Assembly: GCF_019219095.1 (NCBI RefSeq) | Contig: NZ_JAHUWH010000003.1 | Span: forward strand, 1-64,000 | Source of the DNA: Acidovorax sp. sic0104 | GTDB taxonomy: Bacteria > Pseudomonadota > Gammaproteobacteria > Burkholderiales > Burkholderiaceae_C | Length of the DNA: 64,000 bases | Reading direction: 5' to 3' | Part shown: positions 10,429-17,356 of the stretch, piece by piece | Position numbering within the stretch: position 1 is the stretch's first letter | Layout: each line of letters opens with the position of its first letter | Program-made: the position numbers and the translations under genes | Notes under the pieces: generated by a model | The model's input: the letters and a program-made list of their open reading frames with translations, nothing else | The model's database searches: none | What the model was told of the DNA's origin: nothing

Positions 10429-11111
10429 AGCGATTCCCCTTCCGTCAGGACACCCGCCGCACGCAGCGCGGCGGGCAGCCACTTGGAGGCCGTGTCGCCC
10501 CGGGCGATGGCCTCGATGCGGGCAGCTTCATCAGCCACCTTCTTGTCGGCCAGGGCCATCATGCCGGGGGCCTTGGCGCGCTCGATCACGACCACGCCGT
10601 CGGCGTCGCCCACCACCAGGTCGCCGGGGTTCACGGTCGCGCCGCCGGCCGAGATCGGGTGGTTGATGCGGCCGGGCACGTACTTGGTGGGCCCGGCGGG
10701 GTTGAAGCCTGCGCTGAACACGGGGAAGTCCAGCTCCAGGATCTCGAGCTTGTCGCGGATGGCGGCATCCACGATCACGCCGGCGAGGCCCCGCTTCTTG
10801 CAGGCGCTGAGCATCAGCGTGCCCATGAGCGCGGCGGTCAGGTCGCCCTTGCCGTCGATCACCAGCACGTCGCCGGGCTGGGCGAGCGCAATGGCGGCGT
10901 GGATCATGAGGTTGTCGCCGGGGCGCACTTCCACGGTGAAGGCCGGGCCTGCGACCTTCATGCTCTGGTGCACGGGCGCCACGCGGCCGTGCAGGGTGCC
11001 GCGGCGGCCGGCGACGTCAGCCAGGATGGCGGCCTGGTAAGTGGCGGCTTTGCTGACGACGTCGGCGCTGACGCGCTCGATGTCACGGATGATGTCGGGG
11101 AGTTGGCTCAT
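10425..11111 (-). CDS. RraA/HMG aldolase family protein (4-hydroxy-4-methyl-2-oxoglutarate aldolase-like)
   Basis: 228 aa. The family comprises class II HMG/CHA aldolases (retro-aldol cleavage yielding pyruvate) and the RNase E inhibitor RraA. Features that favour an aldolase are the catabolic context, the metal/substrate motif VDAAIRDK, the GPAFTVEVRPGDNLMIHAAI block and GDLVVGDADGVVVI. The start is ATG 11111 (MSQLPDII); the longer reading to 11168 is unsupported. It overlaps the hydroxyacid dehydrogenase by four bases. In protocatechuate 4,5-cleavage and gallate pathways this enzyme follows a PDC-type lactonase, and such an amidohydrolase is encoded two genes upstream, but no ring-cleavage dioxygenase is present. 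Confidence 0.82.
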   Translation of the reverse strand: MSQLPDIIRDIERVSADVVSKAATYQAAILADVAGRRGTLHGRVAPVHQSMKVAGPAFTVEVRPGDNLMIHAAIALAQPGDVLVIDGKGDLTAALMGTLMLSACKKRGLAGVIVDAAIRDKLEILELDFPVFSAGFNPAGPTKYVPGRINHPISAGGATVNPGDLVVGDADGVVVIERAKAPGMMALADKKVADEAARIEAIARGDTASKWLPAALRAAGVLTEGESL

Positions 11112-11186
11112 GGTGTTCTGTCCGGTTGAGAGAAAAGAAACGGGGATAGGTCTGGGTCGGTTCGGCAATAGAGAGAGGACGCGGCC

Positions 11187-12206
11187 TTATTCGGCTTTGA
11201 TATTCCCCTCCTTGATCACCTTGGCCCACTTGGCGGAGTCGGCCTCTTGCAGGTCACCCAGCTGCTGGGGCGTGCCGCCGACCAGCGTCACGCCCAGCTT
11301 GTCGGCCAGGGCCACCACGGCGGGGTCCTTCAGGGCCTTGTTGATTTCCTGGTTTAGTCGCGACACCACGGTGGCGGGCGTCTTGGCAGGCGCGAACACC
11401 GCCTGCCATTGCTCCACCACGAAGTCCTTCATGCCCACCTCGCCCATCGTGGGGACGGCCGGCAGGGACTTCAGGCGCTGTGCCGACGTGACGGCCAGCG
11501 CGCGCAGCTTGCCTGCCTGCACATGCGGCAGCGCGGCGGCCGCGGGCGCGAACATGAACTGCACCTGCTCGGCCAGCGTGTCCTGCAGCGCTGGCGTGTC
11601 ACCCTTGTAGGGCACGTGGATGAAGCGCGCGCCGGTCTGCTGCTGCAGCAGCTCGCCCTGCATCTGCAGGATGGTGCCGTTGCCGCCCGATGCAAAGGCA
11701 AGCTTGCCCGGCTGCGCCTTGGCCGCTGCCAGCAGGTCGGCCACGGTCTTGAACGGCTGGTTCACACCCACCACCAGGATGTGCGGGATGGTGCCGATGA
11801 TGACCACGGGCTCGAACGCGGTGATGTGGTCGTACGGCAGCTTGCCCATCAGGTGCGGTGCGATCGCCTGCGGGCCGATGGAGGTGCCCAGCAGCGTGGT
11901 GCCGTCGGGCGCGGCCTTGGCGACGAAGGCCGCGCCGATGGTGCCGGTGGCACCCGCCTTGTTGTCCACGATGACGTTGGTGGACAGTGCCGCGCCGATG
12001 CGCTGCGCCACGTTGCGGCCCAGCACGTCGGTGCTGCCGCCTGGGGGGTACGGCACCACCCAGGTGATGACGCGGCCGGCAGGCCAGTCGCCCTGGGCCA
12101 GCGCCGGGGCGGCCAGCCAGGGGGGCATCAGCGCGGCACCGCTGGCGGCGAGCACGCGGCGGCGCGACGGGCCTGCAGGTGGCGTGTGGGTTGCGGATTC
12201 GGTCAT
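11187..12206 (-). CDS. Bug-type solute-binding protein 2, twin-arginine signal
   Basis: 339-aa TctC/Bug family binding protein. Its N-terminus has SRRRVLAASGAAL followed by a hydrophobic stretch ending APALAQ, which looks like a Tat signal, unlike the Sec-type leaders of the other Bug proteins here. The signature loops VPYPPGGSTDVLGR and DNKAGATGTIGAAFVAK are present. I choose ATG 12206, with GGGAG eight to nine bases upstream; ATG 12227 overlaps the amidohydrolase stop (TGATG) and would add seven residues. No membrane subunits are nearby. Ligand unknown. Confidence 0.9.
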   Translation of the reverse strand: MTESATHTPPAGPSRRRVLAASGAALMPPWLAAPALAQGDWPAGRVITWVVPYPPGGSTDVLGRNVAQRIGAALSTNVIVDNKAGATGTIGAAFVAKAAPDGTTLLGTSIGPQAIAPHLMGKLPYDHITAFEPVVIIGTIPHILVVGVNQPFKTVADLLAAAKAQPGKLAFASGGNGTILQMQGELLQQQTGARFIHVPYKGDTPALQDTLAEQVQFMFAPAAAALPHVQAGKLRALAVTSAQRLKSLPAVPTMGEVGMKDFVVEQWQAVFAPAKTPATVVSRLNQEINKALKDPAVVALADKLGVTLVGGTPQQLGDLQEADSAKWAKVIKEGNIKAE

Positions 12207-12226
12207 GGCGATGTCTCCCGGTGTCA

Positions 12227-13150
12227 TCAAGGCAATGAAGAAATGGTGGGTGCGAAGCCGTACAGCGCCGCCGGGTTGTCCACCAGCACGCGCTGCAGCG
12301 TGGCGCTGCTGTCGCCAGCCTCGCGCGCCCAGTCGGCCAGCCGGTCCACCTGGCGGGCGTCGTCGGGCAGGGGCTGCACGCCGGCCGATGCCGTGGCATG
12401 CGGCCAGTCGCTGCCCCAGACCACGCGGTCGGGCGCGCAGCGCAGGTAGCTGGCAGCCAGGGCGTCGAGCGCGGGGTCTTCCACCGAATGCTGCTCGCTC
12501 ACGATGTAGCCGCCAGACAGCTTGATCCACGCCTGCCCGCCCTGCAGCAGCGCCAGCAGCAGCGCATGGGCGGGGTGCCGCCCCGCCTGCGCGGGAGCAA
12601 TGCGGCCGAAGTGGTCGAACACCACCGGCACGGGCAGCAGGCGCAGCACATCGGCCTGCGCGACCAGCACATCGGGTGCCATCAGCAGCTGCAGGTGCCA
12701 GCCCAGCGGCGCGATGCGGCGGGCCAGCGGCAGCAGCGAATCCGCCGTGCCCGACACGCCCAGCGACAGGTTCAGCCGCACGCCGCGCACACCAGCCGCA
12801 TGCAGGCGCAGCAACTCGGCGTCGCTCTCGGCACCGTCGATCACCGCCACGCCCCGGGCCTGCACGCCCAGGGTGCCCAGCGCGGCCAGGCCTTCGAGCA
12901 GCGGGCGGTTGTCGGTGCCGTAGGTCGATGGGGTGACCAGCACCACCCGCGTGGTGCCGATGCGCTGCTGCAGTGCGCGGTAGTCATGCGCCGACGCGTC
13001 GGGCGGCAGTAGCCTGGCCAGCGGTGCGGCGGGAAAGCGGCTGTCGTACACGTGCACATGGCAGTCGCAGGCGCCGGCCGGCACCACGGTGCGCGGCGCG
13101 GCCGTGCCGGACGAGAACCGTACAGGCGTGACAAGGCTGTCGCGGTGCAT
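12227..13150 (-). CDS. Amidohydrolase family 2 protein (PDC lactonase / galactarolactone isomerase-like)
   Basis: 307 aa, COG3618-type TIM-barrel amidohydrolase. The N-terminal GACDCHVHVYD gives the HxH metal or catalytic motif, VVFDHFGRI a central His, and RVVWGSDWPHA the C-terminal Asp. Relatives include 2-pyrone-4,6-dicarboxylate lactonase (LigI) and D-galactarolactone isomerase, so a lactone substrate is likely. The start is ATG 13150, with AGGAG eight bases upstream; an ATG at 13174 is less well placed. It sits in tandem between two Bug binding proteins in the IclR-linked block. I cannot tell the two substrate classes apart from sequence alone. Confidence 0.83.
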   Translation of the reverse strand: MHRDSLVTPVRFSSGTAAPRTVVPAGACDCHVHVYDSRFPAAPLARLLPPDASAHDYRALQQRIGTTRVVLVTPSTYGTDNRPLLEGLAALGTLGVQARGVAVIDGAESDAELLRLHAAGVRGVRLNLSLGVSGTADSLLPLARRIAPLGWHLQLLMAPDVLVAQADVLRLLPVPVVFDHFGRIAPAQAGRHPAHALLLALLQGGQAWIKLSGGYIVSEQHSVEDPALDALAASYLRCAPDRVVWGSDWPHATASAGVQPLPDDARQVDRLADWAREAGDSSATLQRVLVDNPAALYGFAPTISSLP

Positions 13151-13197
13151 GGCGCGGACTCCTGGAGGGCGCAAAGCGGTGGCTGTGCCGGCGCGGA

Positions 13198-14205
13198 TCA
13201 GTCCAGGCTGGCGCCCGAGTCCTTGACGATCTTGCCCCAGCGCGGCACCTCGGTGCGCAGCAGTTGCCCGAATTGATCGGCCGAGCCGCCCAGCACGTCG
13301 CCGCCTTCGGAGCGCAGCTTGTCGGCCACTTCGGCGTGCTGCAGCGCCTGGTTGATCGCCTTGTTCAGCTGCGCCACGATGGGCGCGGGCGTACCGGCCG
13401 GCGCCAGGATGCCGAACCAGGTCACGGCCTCGAAGCCCTTGTAGCCGGACTCGGCCAGCGTGGGCACATCCGGCAGCTGCGACGAGCGCTTGGCCGATGT
13501 GATGGCGAGCACCTTGAGCTTGCCGTTGCGCACCTGACCCAGCAGCGTGGGCACGGACGACATGTACAGATCGATCTGCCCGCCCACCAGGTCCGTCATG
13601 GCCTGGGCCGCGCCCTTGTAGGGGATGTGGCGCAGCTTGATGCCCGCCGCGTTCTCGGCGAGCTCGCCGGCCAGGTGGGCCACCGTGCCGTTGCCCGAGT
13701 AGCCCAGGGTGAGCGCGTCAGGCTTGCCCTTGGAGGCGGCCACCACGTCGGCGAAGGTCTTGTACGGTGAACTGGCCGGCGCGGCGATCACGATGGGCGA
13801 CGACGACACCAGCGCCACGGGCACCAGGTCCTTGATGGGGTCGTAGGGCAGCTTGGGGTACAGCGTGGGGTTGATCGCCAGGTTGCTGGTCTGGCCCATG
13901 ACCAGGGTGTAGCCATCAGGGGCCGACTTGGCCGCCGCGTCCACGCCCAGGTTGCCGCCAGCGCCGGGACGGTTGTCCACGATCACGTTCCACTTGTTCT
14001 GGTCCGCGAGCTTTTGCGCCACGGTGCGCGCGATCATGTCGGTGCCGCCGCCGGGCGGGAACGGCACGATCAGGCGGATGGGCTTGGCCGGGTACGTGCC
14101 CTGCGCCAGGGCTGCGCCCGCAGGCGCGGCCAGGGCCGCAACGCCCAGCAGGGCACGGCACAGGTGCGCGCCGAGGACGCGCGAAAGCGATGGAAAAGCT
14201 GGCAT
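13198..14205 (-). CDS. Bug-type solute-binding protein 3
   Basis: 335-aa TctC/Bug family exported protein, signal peptide about residues 1-34 ending AALAQ. Loops VPFPPGGGTDMIAR and DNRPGAGGNLGVDAAAK are the family ligand-carboxylate contacts. The start is ATG 14205, with GGAGA seven bases upstream. It is the first gene of the minus-strand block, divergent from the IclR regulator across a 135-bp region, so its promoter is probably the regulated one. It is clearly different from Bug 1 and Bug 2, so this is not a recent tandem duplication. Confidence 0.9.
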   Translation of the reverse strand: MPAFPSLSRVLGAHLCRALLGVAALAAPAGAALAQGTYPAKPIRLIVPFPPGGGTDMIARTVAQKLADQNKWNVIVDNRPGAGGNLGVDAAAKSAPDGYTLVMGQTSNLAINPTLYPKLPYDPIKDLVPVALVSSSPIVIAAPASSPYKTFADVVAASKGKPDALTLGYSGNGTVAHLAGELAENAAGIKLRHIPYKGAAQAMTDLVGGQIDLYMSSVPTLLGQVRNGKLKVLAITSAKRSSQLPDVPTLAESGYKGFEAVTWFGILAPAGTPAPIVAQLNKAINQALQHAEVADKLRSEGGDVLGGSADQFGQLLRTEVPRWGKIVKDSGASLD

Positions 14206-14340
14206 GGATTTGTCTCCGTTTATTGGTGGTTCTTCACGCCGGTCTGCACAACCTGGCAAGGCCCCGGCACCGTGGTCGCGACTTTACGCAGACGTTTCAA
14301 CCCATACAATGCAGTTGCGCACAGTGAAACGAATGGCACC

Positions 14341-15156
14341 ATGAGCAACACCCCCCGCAAGACCGCACGCCCTCTGCTGCCCCCTGCTCCCCCACCTGCC
14401 GCACCGGCCTCAACTGGCGAGGCCGAGGCCGCAGGCGGCGTCATTGCCGTCACGCGCGCCCTGCAGGTGCTGGAGGCGTTTGCCCTGGGAGAGTCCAGCC
14501 TGCCACTGGCCGAGCTGAGCCGCCGCTGCGGCCTGCACAAGACCACCGTGCTGCGCCTGGCGCGCACACTGGCCCAGTCGGGCTTCATGGTGCAGCGCGA
14601 AGACGGTGACTGGCGCCTGGGCCCGGCCGCAGGCTGGCTGGGCGCGCGCTACCAGGCGGGCTTTGACGTGCAGAACGTGCTGGAACCCGCCCTGCGCGAA
14701 CTGACCCACGCCACCGGCGAAAGCGCGGCCTTCTACGTGCGCGAAGGCCAGGTGCGGACCTGCCTGGTGCGCGTGGAAGGCCCGCAGGCCTTGCGCCACC
14801 ACGCACGCATGGGCGAAGGCCTGCCGCTCGACAAAGGCTCGCCGGGCCGCGTGATCCTGGCGTTCTCGGGCGAGCCGGGCAAGGCGTACGAAGACATCCG
14901 CAGGAAGGGCTACCACTGGTCCATCGGCGAGCGCGAACAGGGCGTGGCCACCGTGTCGGCGCCGGTGTTCGGCATGCATTGGAGGCTGATGGGCTCGGTG
15001 TGCATTTCGGGTCCCGCATCGCGCCTGCCTGCCGAAAAGCTCGAAAGCCTGGCCCAGACGGTGATCGCGGCCGCGACACAGCTGTCGTATGCGCTGGCGG
15101 GCAACACGGCGGCCCCTGCGCAAAGCCCGGTGCGGGCGACCCACTGGCATCCTTGA
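14341..15156 (+). CDS. IclR-family transcriptional regulator
   Basis: 271 aa with a Pro/Ala-rich N-terminal tail (residues 1-33), an IclR winged helix-turn-helix (about 35-95: VTRALQVLEAF, LAELSRRCGLHKTTVLRLAR) and an effector-binding domain (about 105-260: GESAAFYVREGQVRTCLVRV, LDKGSPGRVILAF). It diverges from the lactonase-aldolase-Bug block and is its probable ligand-responsive regulator. The start is ATG 14341; the longer upstream reading is antisense to Bug 3. Its stop is directly followed by an R1 repeat. Confidence 0.92.
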   Translation: MSNTPRKTARPLLPPAPPPAAPASTGEAEAAGGVIAVTRALQVLEAFALGESSLPLAELSRRCGLHKTTVLRLARTLAQSGFMVQREDGDWRLGPAAGWLGARYQAGFDVQNVLEPALRELTHATGESAAFYVREGQVRTCLVRVEGPQALRHHARMGEGLPLDKGSPGRVILAFSGEPGKAYEDIRRKGYHWSIGEREQGVATVSAPVFGMHWRLMGSVCISGPASRLPAEKLESLAQTVIAAATQLSYALAGNTAAPAQSPVRATHWHP

Positions 15157-15262
15157 GTTCCCCCTGAGCCGCCTGACGGCGTCTTCCCCCTGAGGGGGAC
15201 GCACTCGGTGGACCGGCGGAGCCGGATCCTCGGGTGCACTGGTGCGGGCCGCGCCAGTTTCG
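15157..15262 (+). repeat. R1 post-stop repeat, full copy
   Basis: About 100 bases beginning directly after the iclR stop. It carries CCCCTGAGCCGC, a core hairpin TCCCCC-TGA-GGGGGA, then CGGAGCCGGATCC and GGGTGCACTGG. It aligns nearly end to end with 52635-52733. The core hairpin could act as an mRNA 3-prime structure. Confidence 0.75.
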
Positions 15263-15335
15263 GGGGCGTGCGCAACGCGTGCATCGCTGATACTGGCATC
15301 CATCACACGAAACAACACAACCCAAGGAGACCTTC

Positions 15336-15908
15336 GTGAGCCGCTACCCCTTCCCCGATCTGAACACCCTGCCCGACGACATCCGCGCCCGCATTCTGGA
15401 GGTGCAGGAGAAGGCCGGCTTCATCCCCAATGTGTTCCTGGCCTTCGCGCGCCGCCCTGCAGAGTGGCGCGCGTTCTTCGCGTACCACGACGCACTCATG
15501 CTCAAGGAAGAAGGCAGCCTGACCAAGGGCGAACGCGAGATGATCGTCACCGCCACCAGCGCCGCCAACCAGTGCCTGTACTGCGTGGTGGCTCACGGCG
15601 CCATCCTGCGCATCTACGAAAAGAAGCCTTTCATCGCCGACCAGGTCGCGGTCAACTGGCGCAAGGCCGACATCAGCCCGCGCGAACGCGCGATGCTCGA
15701 CTTTGCGATGAAGGTCTGCCAGCGCTCGCAGGAGATCGCGGACGCCGATTTCGAAGCCCTGCATCCGCACGGCTTCGACGACGAGGACATCTGGGACATC
15801 GCGGCCATCACCGCGTTCTTCGGGCTGTCCAACCGCATGGCCAGCTTCGCAGGCATGCAACCAAATCCCGAGTTCTACCTGATGGGCCGCGTGCCCAGGC
15901 AGAAGTGA
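15336..15908 (+). CDS. Peroxidase-related AhpD/carboxymuconolactone decarboxylase-fold protein
   Basis: 190 aa, alkylhydroperoxidase D-like core. The redox pair is in ANQCLYCVVAHGA (CxxC followed by His), the catalytic arrangement of peroxidase-type AhpD proteins. The N-terminal FPDLNTLPDDIRARILEVQE and C-terminal NRMASFAGMQPNPEFYLMGR match the uncharacterised peroxidase-related family (190-200 aa). The start is GTG 15336, supported by AAGGAGA five bases upstream; the longer reading from 15242 runs in another frame. Cytoplasmic. Probably a monocistronic unit between the R1 repeat and an R2 repeat. The physiological reductant and substrate are unknown. Confidence 0.85.
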   Translation: MSRYPFPDLNTLPDDIRARILEVQEKAGFIPNVFLAFARRPAEWRAFFAYHDALMLKEEGSLTKGEREMIVTATSAANQCLYCVVAHGAILRIYEKKPFIADQVAVNWRKADISPRERAMLDFAMKVCQRSQEIADADFEALHPHGFDDEDIWDIAAITAFFGLSNRMASFAGMQPNPEFYLMGRVPRQK

Positions 15909-15921
15909 GCTGCGCGCTGAA

Positions 15922-15988
15922 CGCTATCAATTAAATAGCTGCTAGCGCTTTCCCGGCAAGCGGTAGGCGGCCATTTCATTTGAAAAAT
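15922..15988 (+). repeat. Palindromic intergenic repeat R2, copy B
   Basis: GCTATCAATTAAATAGCT, then GCGCTT-6 bases-AAGCG and GGCGGCCATTT with an AT tail. It lies between convergent genes and slightly overlaps the thioesterase stop region at 15988. Confidence 0.75.
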
Positions 15989-16413
15989 CAGTCCCCGGAC
16001 ACCAGCGCCCGCATCCAGTCAGGCAGGTCCGCGGCCTTCTGCCGCGGAAAGTCCACCCATATCGTCGTCGCACCGCCCGCCGCGCAAACCACACCCGGCT
16101 GGTCCACACGCTCCATCGTGCCCCAGGTCTCGAACGTGGTGCGGCCCGGGTCGCTCACATAGAGCTTGAGCAGCACGTCGGCCGGGTACTCCAGCTGGCG
16201 GTAGAAGTTGCAAAACGCATTGACGATCACCGGCCCCTGGCCCTGCGGGTCGGGGTTGCAGCCCACCGACACCAGCCAGTCGATGCGCGCCGTCTCCAGG
16301 TAGCGAAAGTACACCGTGTTGTTCACATGGCCCATCGCATCCATGTCGCCCCAGCGCACGGGAAAGCGCGTCTCAAAGACCAGCTTCTTGGCCTCGGGAA
16401 TTTCAATCTTCAT
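15988..16413 (-). CDS. Acyl-CoA thioesterase, hotdog fold (4HBT/YbgC-like)
   Basis: 141 aa, a single hotdog domain. RWGDMDAMGHVNNTVYFRYLE contains the 4-hydroxybenzoyl-CoA thioesterase-type catalytic Asp (WGDMD) and the GHVNN helix start. It hydrolyses an acyl-CoA, substrate unknown. It follows the SDR gene at a spacing of 21 bases on the same strand, so the two are one operon, divergent from the ETF-ubiquinone oxidoreductase. This fits a lipid/acyl-CoA oxidation setting. Confidence 0.87.
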   Translation of the reverse strand: MKIEIPEAKKLVFETRFPVRWGDMDAMGHVNNTVYFRYLETARIDWLVSVGCNPDPQGQGPVIVNAFCNFYRQLEYPADVLLKLYVSDPGRTTFETWGTMERVDQPGVVCAAGGATTIWVDFPRQKAADLPDWMRALVSGD

Positions 16414-16434
16414 CTCTGCACTAAGCCCCTGAGA

Positions 16435-17217
16435 TCACACCGCAAAGCCGTCGTCGGCAGCGATGATGGCGCCGTTGACGAAATGGCTCTGGTCGCTGGC
16501 CAGCATGACCAGCAGCGCGTCCAGGTCCTGCGGGCTGCCGACGCGCTTGCGCGGCAGCATGTCGATGAGCTTGCGCCCTTGCTCGGTGTCCCAATGGTGG
16601 TGGTTGATCTCGGTGTCGATGTAGCCCGGGCAGATCGCATTCGTGTTGATACCGAACTTGCCCCATTCCACCGCCATCGCGCGGGTCATCTGCACGACGG
16701 CGGCCTTGCTCATGCAGTAGGCACCAATCTGCGGCAGCACCTTCAGGCCCGCCATCGACGCGATGTTGATGATGCGCCCGCCCGTGAAGCTGCCCGGCGC
16801 AGCGCCACGCGAGCGGGCCAGCATGCGCTTGCCGACCTCCTGCGCCACGAAGAACGCACCCTTCACGTTGGTGTCGAAGATGAAGTCGTAGTCCTCGGGC
16901 GTCACGTCCTGCAGGCGCTGGGTGGTGCTCACGCCCGAGTTGTTGACCAGGATGTCGATGGAGCCCATCTCGGTCTCGGCGTGCGCCACGGCGGACTTGA
17001 TGGAGTCGTGGTCGGTCACATCCAGTTCGATCACGTGGGCGTCACCGCCCTCGCCTTCAATGCGCGCGCGCAGCTCCTTGAGCTTTTCCACCCGGCGGCT
17101 GGCCAGCACCACGCCCGCGCCGGCCCTCGCCAGCGTGCGAGCGAACTGCGCGCCCAGGCCGCTGGACGCTCCAGTGATGAAGGCCACGCGGCCGGACAAG
17201 TCGATGCTGTAAGCCAT
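16435..17217 (-). CDS. Short-chain dehydrogenase/reductase
   Basis: 260-aa classical SDR. TGASSGLG (residues 15-22) binds the nicotinamide nucleotide, NNSG is the structural motif, the catalytic Ser lies in INIASMAG and the YxxxK pair in YCMSK. The FxxAxxG-like CPGYIDTEINHH block follows. Its operon partner is a thioesterase, and a palindromic operator sits in the divergent promoter with the ETF-QO gene, so a role as a 3-hydroxyacyl-CoA dehydrogenase in beta-oxidation is plausible but not shown. Confidence 0.87.
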   Translation of the reverse strand: MAYSIDLSGRVAFITGASSGLGAQFARTLARAGAGVVLASRRVEKLKELRARIEGEGGDAHVIELDVTDHDSIKSAVAHAETEMGSIDILVNNSGVSTTQRLQDVTPEDYDFIFDTNVKGAFFVAQEVGKRMLARSRGAAPGSFTGGRIINIASMAGLKVLPQIGAYCMSKAAVVQMTRAMAVEWGKFGINTNAICPGYIDTEINHHHWDTEQGRKLIDMLPRKRVGSPQDLDALLVMLASDQSHFVNGAIIAADDGFAV

Positions 17218-17243
17218 TTAGAGTCTCTCCACTCAACAAAATA

Positions 17244-17255
17244 GAACGGTCGTTC
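17244..17255. promoter_or_regulatory. TetR-type operator candidate
   Basis: GAACG-GT-CGTTC is a perfect inverted repeat with a 2-base centre, inside AATAGAACGGTCGTTCGATT. It lies 27 bases upstream of the SDR start in the 139-bp region shared with ETF-QO. The shape is that of operators bound by TetR-type fatty-acid regulators; no tetR gene is in the window. Confidence 0.55.
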
Positions 17256-17356
17256 GATTGTCGCGATTCCGTGAATACAATCAGTCGCCAGCCAGACAGG
17301 GCATTGCACCTTGTTCTGTTCAGAATATCCATTATCAAACGCCCGACGAGAAGCCC

